The notes beneath the pieces were generated by a model, which ran no database searches, was not told where the DNA came from, and was given only the letters and a program-made list of their open reading frames with translations. From positions 37,861,030 through 37,925,029 of the forward strand of contig CM057841.1 in assembly GCA_030068075.1 (NCBI GenBank): a stretch of DNA of 64,000 bases. The letters run 5' to 3'. This document shows, one piece after another, positions 36,031 to 47,262 of the stretch; within the stretch, counting starts at the first letter, position 1; the number at the start of each line of letters is the position of its first letter. The position numbers and the translations under genes were made by a program. Source of the DNA: Paguma larvata (taxonomy: Eukaryota > Chordata > Mammalia > Carnivora > Viverridae).

Positions 36031-36044
36031 TAAAAATTACAAAC

Positions 36045-36974
36045 TGGATGTGCAGAGAAGAGAAACAATATATCCAAATTTGCATGTTTAACGAGTGGCC
36101 TCCCAGATCCACAACTTCCTCTCTAGAGTCTACATGTTCTCTGCTCCTCATTTGAGATTCTAGCATCTCATGTTGTACATTAAATCTCATTCTATAAAAG
36201 GCTATCTAAGTTACCACCTGAAGATTTTGATCCTCTGTATCTGAATAAAATTAATGTATTCACCTCCATGTCCTGCCTACGTTTCTAAAGCCACTGAAAA
36301 ATAAGAGAAGATATAGTGGATCTTATATTTCATTGTCTAAATCCTACGCAAATGAGTTTCCTGGAAAGGAGACTTCAACATTTTTATTCCCCAGCATTCC
36401 ATGATGCCCTTACCTCGGACAACCAAAAATTAAGAGGAAATAATAAGTCAATTTTGTATTGAGTCGTAAAGAGGAAGAATGTGATTGTTTAAGACTGATT
36501 TCTCTTAAACAGGAGGGAGAAACCTGAATATCAAAAGAGAAACGAGGAAGCCCAGAGTGTCTTCTCTCTTAAGCAGACAGCACTTTCCTCATTTCCCTAT
36601 CAGTCTGGTGTGTACAGGAAGAATGAAGACACAGCATCATGTAAAAGGAATTCCCTCTTTGTCGCATTTCAAGATCAGCTGCCTTGTCACTCTGCGAGGC
36701 AGTACAGATCTTGATAAAATTCCAGCACTGAAATGCCTCATGTTTCTCTGAGACACAGAAGTTGGCTTCGCCATGCAATTCCTGAAGTGCTATCACTGGT
36801 ACGAGATACTTAACCATCTCACGAACTGTTCTGTGTCTGGTCAATGCCGAACCTCTCCTAGGCTCCTCTACTGGCCTGTCAGGAGCACAGATCAAGAGAA
36901 AGCAAATGTCCCTTGCACTTGACCTCAATGCAGAACGTTCTTTTGTCTCCTTCCCTAATTTCAACTGAAATATT
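36045..36974. other. Intronic sequence without recognised feature
   Basis: The minus-strand 131-codon frame at 36569-36964 has no recognisable domain and no splice signals that would join it to CDH8. Confidence 0.4.
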
Positions 36975-36991
36975 TAAAGAGAACATTGTTT

Positions 36992-37211
36992 GGGGCGCCT
37001 GGGTGGCTCAGTCGGTTAAACGGCCGACTTCGCTCAGGTCATGATCTCGCGGTCTGTGAGTTCGAGCCCCGCATCGGGCTCTCTACTGATGGCTCGGAGC
37101 CTGGAGCCTGCTTCGGATTCTGTGTCTCCCTCTCTCTCTGCCCTTCTCCTGCTCATGCTCTGTCCGTATGTCTCAAAAATAAATAAATGTTAAAAAAATT
37201 TAAAAAAATAA
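36992..37211 (+). mobile_element. Feline CanSINE, young
   Basis: Near-consensus head GGGGCGCCTGGGTGGCTCAG, B box GAGTTCGAGCCCC, A tail. Perfect 17-bp TSD TAAAGAGAACATTGTTT at 36975-36991 and 37212-37228. CpGs in the body are largely intact. Confidence 0.96.
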
Positions 37212-37289
37212 TAAAGAGAACATTGTTTTTTAGTCCTAACTTCCTTTTTCTGTTGTTGTTGTTGTTTTTTTTTTTTCTGAGAGATACCT

Positions 37290-37860
37290 GTGTTAGCCTC
37301 TTGTTAGGCACGGGAAGACAACACTGAACAATGTAAGCATAGGCTCCATCTTTATGGAGCTTAGATAAGCACAGATAACTACACAAGTAATTAATTAATC
37401 AATTATAATTTGTATAAAGGAAAAGACATAATGAGAGGAAGGCTTGAACACATTGGAGGAAGTGATAAAAACCCAAACGAGAAGGATGAAGAGGAAGTGG
37501 ACTCTCCTGGGCAAAATCAATGGCACATGTGGAGACTCAGGGGCCGTCATGCATGAGGGAGAAAAAGCAGGCCTCTGAGGGAGAGTAAACAGCTTGAAAA
37601 CACAGGGATGTTGGCACAGTTAAATTGGGCAGAGCATTATCAGCCATGTAATAAATTTTGAACAATCTCTATAACGCAATGGAGAAACACTGACGCTCAG
37701 TAAGCAGGGACATGTCACGATCAGAGAACACACTAGAATTCACACAATAGCCAATCCAGACAGCCAGTATGGAGGCCAGCCAGAAGTCTAAGTGAAATAG
37801 AATGGTTTCTTGGAATAGGATGGAGAGAGAAGACACGGCAGTTGAAAAGAATAAGGTGAC
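37290..37860 (+). repeat. Ancient interspersed repeat, near full-length fragment
   Basis: In order: TTGTTAGGCACGGGAAGACA with ACTGAACAATG, TTTATGGAGCTTAGAT, AATGGCACATGTGGAGACTC, GGGCAGAGCATTATCAGCC then ATGTAATAAAT, and GCAGGGACATGTCACGATCA. These follow an abundant old mammalian repeat (GGATACAGCAGTGAACAA ... GCAAAGGCCCTGAGG ... GGCCTTGTAGGCCATG ... GGAGTGACATGATC). I cannot name the family with certainty. Confidence 0.6.
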
Positions 37861-38220
37861 CCCTTCTCTATTGAAAAATGGTTAAAATTTACCTACATTT
37901 ATTTCTAAGAGCAACGAGGGTGTGTGGCAAGGAAATGCCATGCTCAAAACTATTTTAGAAATAATCACTCTCGCTACTACAGAACCACAGAGGAGGAGAT
38001 CATGATAACTATGAGCTGGGACTTGCTTCTAAGCAATAAAGTACAGCAAATGTGATGGGAGGAAGGGATTATGTTACACGACATTGCCGTGACTGTTATA
38101 CCAGAAGCTCTCTTGTTGACTATGAAAGAACAGGTTGCCATGTTCTAAGCTGCTGTATGGAAAGGTCATGTAGCAAGGAGTGGCAGATGGTCACCACACA
38201 GGAAAGAAACAGAGGCCCTC

Positions 38221-38428
38221 TGGGCACCTGGATGGCTCAGTCTGATAAGCATCCGACTTCAGCTCGGGTCATGATCTCACAGCTGGTCAGTTCGAGTCCC
38301 GTGTCAGGCTCTGTGCTGACAGCTCAGAGTCTTGAACCTGCTTCAGATTCTGTGTCTCCCTCTCCCTCTGCCTCTCTCCTGTGTGCTCTTTCTTTCTCTC
38401 AATAAACTTTAAAAAATAAAAATAAGAA
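38221..38428 (+). mobile_element. Feline CanSINE
   Basis: GGGCACCTGGATGGCTCAGT head, CAGTTCGAGTCCC B box. TSD AAAGAAACAGAGGCCCTC (38203-38220) against AAAGAAATGGAGACCCTC (38429-38446), two mismatches. In the same orientation as the next SINE, 140 bp away. Confidence 0.94.
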
Positions 38429-38568
38429 AAAGAAATGGAGACCCTCAAAAATCTAAACACTACCAATAATATGAAACCTTGGAATTACAATTCTTGCCCA
38501 GAAAAGCCTCAGATGAGACCTCAGTCTTGGCTTACACTCTGATTGCTCTGTAAGATTCTTAAATGCAG

Positions 38569-38779
38569 GGGCGCCTGGGTGGCTCAGTCGGTTAAGCGGC
38601 TACTTCAGCTCAGGCCATGATCTCACGGTCTGTGGGTTCGAGCCCCACACCGGGCTCTGTGCTGACGGCTCAGAGCCTGGAGCCTGCTTCAGATTCTGTG
38701 TCTCCCTCTCTCTCTGCCCTTGCCTTGCTCATACTCTGTCTCTATGTCTCTCAAAAATAAATAAAAACGTTAAAAAAAA
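38569..38779 (+). mobile_element. Feline CanSINE
   Basis: GGGGCGCCTGGGTGGCTCAG head starting at 38568, GGGTTCGAGCCCC B box, poly(A) tail. TSD AAGATTCTTAAATGCAG (38552-38568) against AAGACTCTTAAATGCAG (38780-38796). Confidence 0.95.
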
Positions 38780-39344
38780 AAGACTCTTAAATGCAGAGGA
38801 CCCATGGGTCTCCTTGCGAGGATCGGGTCCCACAGGTTGTATGAGGTAACACAGGAGAGCTGTTAAAAGCCATGAACTTGGTGGTAACGCTATGACACAA
38901 CAACACAAAACACATACATTCAGGTCTGGATGTGCTGGTTGTCAAAAACGGTTCTCAATCTCATATATACATGTCACGTGGGCAGTTTGAGTTACAGGTC
39001 GGGAACTCAGCACAAAGTAAAGAAATGAGACGTTAAAAACTCTTTCATAGAGAAGGTGAGATCACAGAAACAAAGAGTAAGGATACAGTCTGAGGTAAGG
39101 TAATAAAATAATTGATTATTTGGACAAACTAACTAGCTTAATCTGAAAATGTATCCTACACAAAAAATATCATGCAGGAAGACTCAAATTTATATGTACA
39201 CTGATGATCAGAGAATTCAGAAGGAGCGTGCTGACTAAGAAGGTCAGTCAGGGGGACCTTTGTAACAGGTAGTTATGCCTCAGAGCCTGGGTCAAATGAC
39301 ATTGCTTGGAATATCATATACCAGGCAGAATATTTTATCCTTTC

Positions 39345-39485
39345 ATATAATTTTCCTTCTTAAATTCCATTTTAAAGACAAAGAATCTCATATTCGGAGA
39401 GGTAAATTCCCTTCCTATGGTCACCCAATAGTTAGGAAGAGATCACAATTCAAACAGTCTGGCTTCAAAGCCGTAGCATTTATCT
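39345..39485 (+). repeat. MIR SINE
   Basis: CGGAGAGGTAAATTCCCTTC, TATGGTCACCCAATAGTTAG and CAGTCTGGCTTCAAAGCC match MIR (AGAGAGGTTAAGTAACTTGC, AGGTCACACAGCTAGTAAG, CAGTCTGACTCCAAAGCC). Confidence 0.75.
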
Positions 39486-39490
39486 TTGAA

Positions 39491-40697
39491 CATTTCAAGG
39501 AAGCGTTACATCAGACACAGGGAAGCACATTTTTATATTCTTCATGCAGTCCGAAGCCTAACCTTGGATCCTACATATCCAAGCATTCCCCACCCTGCTC
39601 AAATTGGCTTCTATAGTATCACAAGCTCTGAAGAAGTTAAAGAGCTACAGATATATCTAAAGAGTCAGGCAAATCTTAAAATTAATCAGGAATACCTTTT
39701 CTGTTCAAAGCAAATGCCAAGTCTAATGTGTTCGAATGGCCCTTCAAAACCCAACATGGCTCTTGTCTCTGAGGCTTGGAGATAGAGAAGCTTCAAAACT
39801 GCTTTTTCACCAAGGCTGATAGCACAGCAATAACTCACTTTTATCATGACATCTTGAGATATCGTCTGATCAGGTGTGTTTCACTTGATGGATATAAGGG
39901 AAAGGCTCCCACCAAATATTTAAAACAATCACACACTTTTCTATTCATCCACCTGCTTGCTCACTGAAGCCAATGTTAATTGTTCATATGTTCTGGATGG
40001 CTTAGGCCTAGGAATGGAGAGATGCTGCTAAAATGTTTTCCATTTTGCAGGAATGGATCTACTAGCAGAGCCCAAGCTGTCCTAATAGCACAGCTTCTGA
40101 CTTGACTTCTGAGCAGAGGATACAATGTGCCTATTTCTCAACTGTTCCAAAGATCTTAAGAAATGACTGCAGCTCCTCGGAGTCACAGCAAACATGACAT
40201 TTTAATGGATACCCTGCCATGTAAATCTTGGGTGAACAAAGTTCCCAGTGATATCTCCAGGCATCTCTGGGTTCTCTAGGAAGTCATGGTTGCTGCGATG
40301 ATGGTCCTTCCACATCTTTGGCAAGCTGTAAAAAAGGAGGTGATCCTCCCTGCCAAACTATGTGCCCCTGGGCTGTAGATATGGCTGAGAGAGAGAACAT
40401 TTGCTGTGTGTGTCCTTGCATGGCATATACCAAAATGTAAACATGCATTTTGCATAACATGTTGCTCTCCAAAATAGGAGGAGTATTCCAGGAGGCCACT
40501 CTAGGTATGCAGGGAATCAGCATTAATCAGTTTCAAATCCACAGTGACAGACATATATCCATTCCATTCTCCTTTTCTACTGAACACATAATCTCAGTTT
40601 TATACTAATATGCGTTTAACAGCTTTCTGATATTTGTCAATATGCTTTGATATACCAAGGAACAAGAAAGCCTACAAATAAAAGCCTTCAGCAGGCA
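39491..40697. other. Intronic sequence without recognised feature
   Basis: No exon or assigned repeat. Confidence 0.45.
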
Positions 40698-41102
40698 AGT
40701 GTCTGCGGCGGACCAGCCGTCACAGAATCGAACGGTTCCTGATCGGGGGGCGAGGATGAACTGATACACAAGGCACAGTTGTTAAGGGAGGGCTGGCGCT
40801 CCCAAGCGTCACCAGCCCCGAGTTTATTTTCACTCGGGTATTTATCCACAATCTGAGGGTGGTGTATGTGCGAGGCACATCTCCTCTCACAAGTTTTCAG
40901 GAGATAAAAGCTCAGTGTGACATTGACTAGAAGCACTCGTGACAGCTATCCAAGCAAACTGTATTTTGCTATATCAAACTTTACAAAAGCATTCTGAACC
41001 TCCCCACACGACCTGGCAGCGGTCCTGACTCCAGGACAAAGGCTGCGCTCAAGGCCTCTGGCTACCAACATCTCTCAAGGCCTCCGGCTCCCAACAAGTG
41101 TC
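40698..41102. repeat. 6-bp target-site duplication flanking solo LTR
   Basis: AGTGTC at 40698-40703 and 41097-41102, immediately outside the TG...CA ends. Six bp is the class II (ERVK/betaretrovirus-like) integrase signature. Confidence 0.85.
40704..41096 (-). mobile_element. Solo LTR, class II (ERVK-like) endogenous retrovirus
   Basis: 393-bp LTR read on the minus strand: it begins TGTTGGGAGCC, a common class II LTR start, and ends CCGCCGCA. Both ends obey the TG...CA rule and a perfect 6-bp TSD flanks it. An AATAAA poly(A) signal lies at 40823-40828 (minus). The first 52 nt hold two imperfect copies of a 26-nt unit (TGTTGGGAGCCGGAGGCC / TGTTGGTAGCCAGAGGCC). Several CpGs survive, hinting at moderate youth. 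No gag/pol/env remains, so LTR-LTR recombination has removed the provirus. Orientation matches CDH8, so the poly(A) signal is in sense. Confidence 0.82.
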
Positions 41103-41255
41103 TATACAAAAGTTTTTGACTTTTATATATTTACATAGATCTCATATGATATCTACCTAATACTGTGTTCATGTTTCATTATGTCTAATGTTACATTTGA
41201 CATTTCTCTATTTGAAGCAAATGATACTAGTGATGAAATAAAGTTTCCTTTTTTA

Positions 41256-41457
41256 AAAATTTTTATTTATTTTTTAGACAAAGAAAGAGCGTGAGCACGA
41301 GAGGAGCAGAGAGAGAGGGAGACACAGAATCAAAGCAGGCTCCAGGCTCTGAGCTGTCAGCACAGAGCTGGATATGGGGCTCGAATCCACAAACCATGAG
41401 ATCATGACCTTAGCCGAAGTCAGGACGCTTAACTAACTGAGACATCCAGGCGCCCCT
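41256..41457 (-). mobile_element. Feline CanSINE
   Basis: Reverse SINE ending GACATCCAGGCGCCCC; GGGGCTCGAATCCAC is the B box complement. TSD about AAGTTTCCTTTTT at 41241 and AACGTTTCCTTTTT at 41458. Confidence 0.93.
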
Positions 41458-41775
41458 AACGTTTCCTTTTTAAATGGTAATATCAATAAATAAAATGATA
41501 ATAATTTTCTCTAACATGGTATGTTCCATGTAGGTTAATGTCATTTTGATACGGGACAAAAATCCCAGCGGTGCAAGGATTAAAGGTCAGTTTGGTGCTC
41601 TACGGAAATGACCAGGCATTTGTAACATGGCCTGCAGACTCCAGAGAATGACTTCTGAACCACTAGGTCCTTCTATCTATACACGGAGTTGAGTTTCATC
41701 TCTGTGACTTCACTGTCCATCAATGTAGGTGCTTTGATAACATTAGAGGAAATAGAGAAACAGGGAGTGAAATTA

Positions 41776-41814
41776 AAAAAAAAAAAAGAAAGAAAGAAAG
41801 AAAAAGAAAAAGGT
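41776..41814. repeat. (GAAA)n purine tract
   Basis: A-run followed by five GAAA units, directly before a SINE in plus orientation. Confidence 0.85.
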
Positions 41815-41817
41815 AGA

Positions 41818-42032
41818 AGGCTCCTGGGTGCTTTCATATGGTTAACTGTCTGACTCTTGATTTTACCTCAAGTCATGATCTCATGGTTTGCGGGATGGAG
41901 CTCTGTATTGAGCTCTGTGCTAGGAGTGGAGCCTGCCAGTGGACTCTCTCCTCTTTCTGTGTCCCTCCCCTGCTCATGCTCATATGTGGTTGGTTGCACT
42001 CTTTTTCTCTTTCACACAAAAATAAAAATAAA
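41818..42032 (+). mobile_element. CanSINE, older divergent copy
   Basis: AGGCTCCTGGGTGCTTTCAT head, CTCAAGTCATGATCTCATGG, GGAGCCTGCCAGTGGACTCT and (AAAAT) tail. TSD uncertain. Confidence 0.85.
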
Positions 42033-42120
42033 GGGCAGAATGGCAGTTTTGGGCCATTTCCCCCTTCGGGATAAAGGCAGTTTTAATAAGTAAATTTCTT
42101 TTAGAAAAAGGTGAGATTTG

Positions 42121-42348
42121 GAGCACCTGAGGGGCTCAGTGAAGCTTCCTACTCTAGATTTGGGCTCAGGTCACGATCCCAAGGTTGTGGGATCGAGCTC
42201 CACAATGGGCTCCACGCAGAGCAGAGTGTGGAGCTTGCTTGAGATTCCCTCTCCTATCTCCTTCTGCCCCTTTCCCAGGCTCATACATTCTCTCTCTTTC
42301 TCTCTCTCACATACACATGCACACAATCAATCAATCAATCAATTAATA
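42121..42348 (+). mobile_element. CanSINE, older copy with (AATC)n tail
   Basis: GAGCACCTGAGGGGCTCAGT head, GGGATCGAGCTCCAC B box, GGAGCTTGCTTGAGATTCCC, (CA) and (AATC)n tail. Short TSD AGATTTG at 42114-42120 and 42349-42355. Confidence 0.88.
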
Positions 42349-42654
42349 AGATTTGTTTCAGGCAGATTAGAAACCACTTCTATGTCCCACATTTACCAAA
42401 CCAACCCTGGCCTTGATGTGGAGGTAACCACTGTCTGCCTTGAGCTGGGTATGTAATGAAAATATATCTGAAATAGCCTATCTAATGGTAAAGTCACCTT
42501 TTAACACATCAAAACCAAAAAGAAAAGAGGAGAAGGGTGGGCGGAAGCAACAGGATAAATGAATATAAAAAACTAATATATTCACTGACTCATTCACTTA
42601 TCTTGTAAATTCAGTGGAACTGGTTTCAAGCCTGTCTGGGGCACTGAGAGAGAG

Positions 42655-42937
42655 AAATGAGACACAAAAGTAGTGTATGCATCCACTTGTGTCAAGTACA
42701 AAGAAGGCAGAACGTTATACTTTTAGAAATGAGGATACTGGTTACTCTTGTGGAAATAGTGACAGGAAGAAGCCCAAGAATGAATTTTGCAAGGCAAATA
42801 CTCTTCAGAGTTTTGTTTTTTTTTTTTAAATTTGGGTGCTAATTACATGAATTTGTTCAGTTTCTGAGCATGCGCTCTTATGACATATGCAGTTACTGTG
42901 TGGATATTATACTAAATGCATAATTTAAAAATACATA
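42655..42937 (+). mobile_element. L1M 3' UTR fragment
   Basis: TTTGGGTGCTAATTACATGA, TTTGTTCAGTTTCTGAGCAT and CTTATGACATATGCAGTTAC then TGGATATTATACTAAATGC track the L1M 3' end (GGGTGCTGGTTACACG, GTGTTCAGTTTGTGAAAATT, TTATGATATGTGCACTTT, TGTATATTATACTTCA). Confidence 0.65.
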
Positions 42938-44744
42938 CCAGGCAGGGACCAGAAAAAGCGAACATGTAGAAAAGCCTGAATTAGAACAAAAATTGCCTTC
43001 CATGCTTATGAAAATTCTAACTCACCAATGCCCTTAGTGCTACATGAAGCAGGGAGACAATGCTGGATTTGTAACACGTGGTCTTACTTTCTTTGCTGGG
43101 GGGCCCCCCTGAAAGGTGTTCAGCGTGCACATGAATAGCATCTCCGAGCTGTGAAACACAGCAAGAGCCATCCGTAAGACAGATCCTGGGACTTCGCCTT
43201 TGATTTAATTTTGACATTGTAACTTGTTACATATACATAAATACGTGGGGATTGTTTGATATTATTTCATTGTCACCTAATGGTATCAGCAGCCCTAATA
43301 ATTACACAGGAATAACGATACAAAAAAAATAGGATCCTGGGGTGATTATCATTATTCAGATGATTCTGTCAAGGTGAGAAAAAGGACAATAAAGACATAC
43401 TCAGGAATGAGTTTGGTCCTTTGTTTTCAGTCTTGATCATCCAGCTTTTCTTTAATAGTAATTTTTAAAAGAACCAAGCGCAGAAGACGGTAGGTTTTCT
43501 TACATCCATTAAAAAGCTCTATGAATATAAATGGGTAGAAGAGTGACATTGCACTTGGCAAGAAGGGTCTTTTTTCATATTGAACTGAGAATATTCCTTT
43601 GCTCATTTTCTCTTTCTTTCCCAGGTCAAGGAGATGCATGATCTTTTCAAAAGCCTAATAGAAGGGACATCCCATCCCCAATTCTAGTTTAAACATTCCC
43701 AAGAATATAATGTTTCAGTTCATTGTGCTTACATGAGCAGCAGTTGATGGCAGGTAAAGACAAAACTTCCTCTTTTACTCATATTCTATTATGAAGATAG
43801 GCACTACATATTACTAATAGCACACCTTGCCCTGAAGAGCCAAGGTGTTTCAAAATGAAGACACGAGTGTGATAATCTGTTCTCTAGGTCTATATAAGGA
43901 AAAGAGAACTTCATATAATTTCAGTGAGCATAAATGTTTATTATCTTTATATACTGTTAACATATCCAGGAAGAAAAAAGCTTTTATATCCCTTCTCTAG
44001 AAGATGAAACTTCCTTTGAATAACTTCTTTCCACTGGCACCAACAACATGCAAAAGACAATTTTGTATTTCTTAAGAAATGTTTGTTTTTAAGAAATATA
44101 ATACGTCCCTCTCCTATTGGGGTTGTCGTGTATGGATGGATGAGGATCATGGGAAGTCAGAGATGGGAATTAACTAAGACTCAGTATGTTTCTAGAGAAC
44201 CAGAGACTAAGAACTGCAGTAAGAACTTTCAGGGTCTCTCATGTTTTCTTACCTTTGCTACTTATTTCATCTTCCCACCTCTCTCTGTAAAGTGTTGCTT
44301 TTCCATTTCATTAACAAACATCATCTACATAATAATGTCCATGTTCACATACTTCTATGTTGAGCTACTTAGAAAGATACTATTACAAAATCTTCTGAGT
44401 CTTCATGGAAAATTCCTGGGGTTGAGACTAATTGAATTAGATTTGATCAAATGTCTACCTGTGTTCCAGAACAGAAGCAACCTTATATAAACTGACTGCT
44501 AATTATCCATACTGTCAACACGGAGACGGACGGGTAGCAGAGAATACACACAACATGAGTAGGCAGACACTCAATGGATGTTCACTACAGCCTGAAAGAG
44601 GTAAGTTCTCCATAGGTGGTTATGGACCAGAAGAGACTGTTCTGCACTCATTCCCTTTTTTCATACAAACTTTCAAAAAGCAGGAATAGGCAGAGTAATG
44701 TTGTCAGTGGCAAGCTGGTGAACAGTGTCCACGAACACACTTTC
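42938..44744. other. Intronic sequence without recognised feature
   Basis: The 135-codon plus-strand frame at 44083-44490 has no recognisable domain. No splice framework seen. Confidence 0.4.
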
Positions 44745-44760
44745 AAAGAATCAAATCAGG

Positions 44761-44981
44761 GGCGCCTGGGTGGCTCAGTTGGTTAAGCGGCCGACTTCGA
44801 CTCTGGTCATGATCTCACAGTCTGTGAGTTCGAGCCCCACGTCGGGCTGTGTGGTGACAGCTCAGAGCCTGGAGCCTGCTTCGGATTCTGTGTCTCCCTC
44901 TCTCTCTGCCCTTCCCCTGCTCGTGCTCTGTCTCTATGTCTCTCAAAAATAAATAAACGTTAAAAAAAAAAAAGTTTAAAA
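44761..44981 (+). mobile_element. Feline CanSINE, young
   Basis: Near-consensus (GGCGCCTGGGTGGCTCAGTT; GAGTTCGAGCCCCACGTCGG). Perfect 16-bp TSD AAAGAATCAAATCAGG at 44745-44760 and 44982-44997. Confidence 0.96.
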
Positions 44982-45239
44982 AAAGAATCAAATCAGGAGG
45001 ATTCATTTTGACCAGAAGAAAGGAAAGCTAAAAAATCCTCTTGAGTTGCATTTCCAAAGGGCTGACAGTATTTTAACATAGTTCCTGCTTGTCGTGTGAT
45101 GGCTGGAACTCATTCAAGTACTTATGTTCATCTCTACATTAACTGATTGCTTTCTATTCTAGGTTTTCTACATTGCTTTGCCTTATGACCAAAGAGGGAT
45201 ATCTTTATAGTGTTTTATAGATTACAGATAGGGCTTTGT

Positions 45240-45340
45240 TGTCAGTATTTTCAACAAAGCAATTAAAATTTCTTACAGAATTAAATATAAGCAGTCATAT
45301 TCACAGATATTTATCCAACTAAATTAAAAATTAACTTCTA
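45240..45340 (+). mobile_element. L1M ORF2 end fragment, part 1
   Basis: TTAAAATTTCTTACAGAATT and ATTCACAGATATTTATCCAA match the L1 ORF2 C-terminal region (TTTCTTAAAAAGTTAAACAT; CTAGGTATTTACCCAA). Interrupted by the SINE that follows. Confidence 0.6.
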
Positions 45341-45576
45341 GGGATGCCTGAGTGGCTCAGTCAGTTAAGGGTCTGACTTCAGCTCAGGTCATGATCTCAT
45401 CGTTCATGGATTCAAGCCCTGCTTCAGATTTTGTGTTAACAGCTTGGAGCCTGGAGCCTGCTACAAATTCTGTGTCTCCCTCTCTCTCTACCCCTCCTCC
45501 TGCTCATGTTCTGTCTCTGTCTCTCTGTCTCTCTCTCACTCTCTCAAAAATAAAAATGAAAAGATAAACATTAAAA
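45341..45576 (+). mobile_element. Feline CanSINE nested in L1M
   Basis: GGGATGCCTGAGTGGCTCAG head, GGATTCAAGCCC B box, long (CTCTGT)n middle, A-rich tail. TSD AAATTAACTTCTA (45328-45340) against AAACTAACTTCTA (45577-45589). Confidence 0.93.
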
Positions 45577-46045
45577 AAACTAACTTCTAAACAAAAACTT
45601 GCACATGGTTGCTTAGAGCAGCTTTATTTATAATCACACAATACTGGAGGCAATAAAAATATCCTTCAATAGGATATGTAATCCATACAAGAGAACAGTA
45701 CTTAGTGATTAAAAGAAATGAACCATTAAGCCATGCAAAAACATGGATGAATGAATCTGAAATGCATACTTCTAAGTAAAAGGTCTACATACTATATTAT
45801 TTCTTTGTATGAGATTCTAGGAAAGACAAAAGTACAGATCAATAAACAGATTAGTGCTTACTGGGAGTTAAGGATATGACAAAGTTTAATAGGTAAAGCT
45901 CAAGGGATATTTTTAAAGCAGTAAAACTATTCTGTATGATACTGTAATGATGGAACCATGGCACAACTTACTTATCAAAACCATTAAACTTTATAGCACA
46001 ATGAGTACATCTTAATAAATGCAAATTTAAAAAAAATGGATGTTT
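45577..46045 (+). mobile_element. L1M ORF2 end and 3' UTR fragment, part 2
   Basis: AAAAACTTGCACATGGTTGC, GAGCAGCTTTATTTATAATC, ATATCCTTCAATAGGATATG, AAAACATGGATGAATGAATC and TATTCTGTATGATACTGTAA follow the L1M ORF2 terminus and 3' UTR in order. Confidence 0.82.
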
Positions 46046-46154
46046 GAGTTTCCCAAGATAAAATACAACCTGTGACAAAATAATACAACTATATTACATA
46101 TGTATTTTAAAACTTACTGAGGGTGGTGGGAGGAAAAGGGGCAGACTTAAGTGT

Positions 46155-46316
46155 GTGAGTGTTTGTATATGTGTATATGTTTGTGTGTGTGTGTATAAGT
46201 ATACTGTGTATATACACAAGAACATACTAACATACTAATATATATATACTAACACATGGATTAGTATATTACATACACTATTATCCATATATATTTGTAT
46301 AATATATATGTGTATA

Positions 46317-46365
<49 letters not shown>

Positions 46366-46372
46366 AATGTAG
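46155..46372. repeat. (TG)n / (TA)n compound microsatellite
   Basis: Alternating TG and TATA tracts with a pure run of about 22 TG units around 46318-46358. Confidence 0.95.
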
Positions 46373-46611
46373 TATGTCCACATACATTTCTCCTCTCTGG
46401 ATCAGCTGAGAGGACCTAGAAGCAAAGGCATCTCATAGGAACAAATATACCCAATACTTATCTTGGTTCCGAACACTCCAATAAAAGAAACCTGTGCTCC
46501 TTGTAGAAACAGTTTATTCTAGAATTGGAAGAATAATTATACTGGATGAAGCTGGAGCGTCATGCAATGCAAGAAAGTAAGAAAGCAAATAAGTAAGTAA
46601 AATCTAAACTA

Positions 46612-46755
46612 ACGTAGTGATGATGGTGATGGTGATGGTGATGGTGATGGTGATGGTGGTGGTGGTGGTGGTGGTGGTGGTGGTGATGGTGATGGTGATG
46701 ATGATGGTGATGATTAGGATGAGGATGAAGATGATAATGATGGATGGATGGATGT
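46612..46755. repeat. (GATGGT)n / (GGT)n compound microsatellite
   Basis: Hexamer GATGGT repeats lead into about eight GGT units, back to GATGGT, then GATGAG and (GGAT)n. Open in several frames, giving Met/Val or Ile/Thr homopolymer-like ORFs that are artefacts. Confidence 0.95.
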
Positions 46756-46759
46756 CAAA

Positions 46760-47262
46760 GGGACACAGGCAACAACTAAAAGGACTCTCAGGGGCCAAAA
46801 CTTACAAAGAAATTGAGCAATAAAATAAAAACTGTACTGGATTATAAGCCAAGGTACAAAAGAAATAACCCGTGAGTTTACATATTGGTTAAATATGTGT
46901 AAAGAAAGAAGGAAAGAAAGAAAGGGAAGGAAATTGAAAAAGATAGAAGAGAAAAACCTCCAATGCATGGGAAATCGCATGAGCGATGTCATTATGTGGT
47001 GTGGGAGGGAAACATAACCTTCCACTCTTAAAATATATACTGCACAGAGACACTCCCTTCCAAAGGGTACAGCATGGAACAGCGGGGAGAGAGTAACTTT
47101 ACAATAGAGAAATCTGATAAAATAATACCTCAGCCAGGTAATCAAGATTAACATCAAGAGGAACAAATTCTATTAATAGCAGGTACCCTTGATATAACGT
47201 GATGAAAATGGCACTTTTACTTCTGTGGTCTTCCTTGCCAGACACCCTCTCCTCTTCTCCCA
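46760..47262 (+). mobile_element. L1ME-type 3' UTR fragment
   Basis: AATCAAGATTAACATCAAGA, CCCTTGATATAACGTGATGA and TTCTGTGGTCTTCCTTGCCA match the L1ME 3' UTR order (GGTCAAAGTTAACATCACGA, CCCCTGATATGATGCAATGA, CTCTGTGGCCTTCCTTGTCA). A (GAAA)n run lies at 46903-46925. Confidence 0.65.

Noticed and set aside
36569..36964. 131-codon minus-strand ORF as an extra CDH8 exon
   Set aside because: The translation lacks cadherin motifs (LDRE, DxNDN, DAD) and no in-phase splice signals were found.
36992..37080. tRNA gene call from A box and B box
   Set aside because: The boxes belong to tRNA-derived SINE heads; no cloverleaf acceptor stem or anticodon arm is preserved. The same holds for all twenty SINEs.
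44083..44490. 135-codon plus-strand ORF
   Set aside because: No known domain, no splice framework, and antisense to CDH8. Consistent with chance in AT-moderate intron.
46604..46823. Met/Val-rich and Ile/Thr-rich ORFs resembling membrane or low-complexity proteins
   Set aside because: Pure microsatellite translation of (GATGGT)n/(GGT)n.
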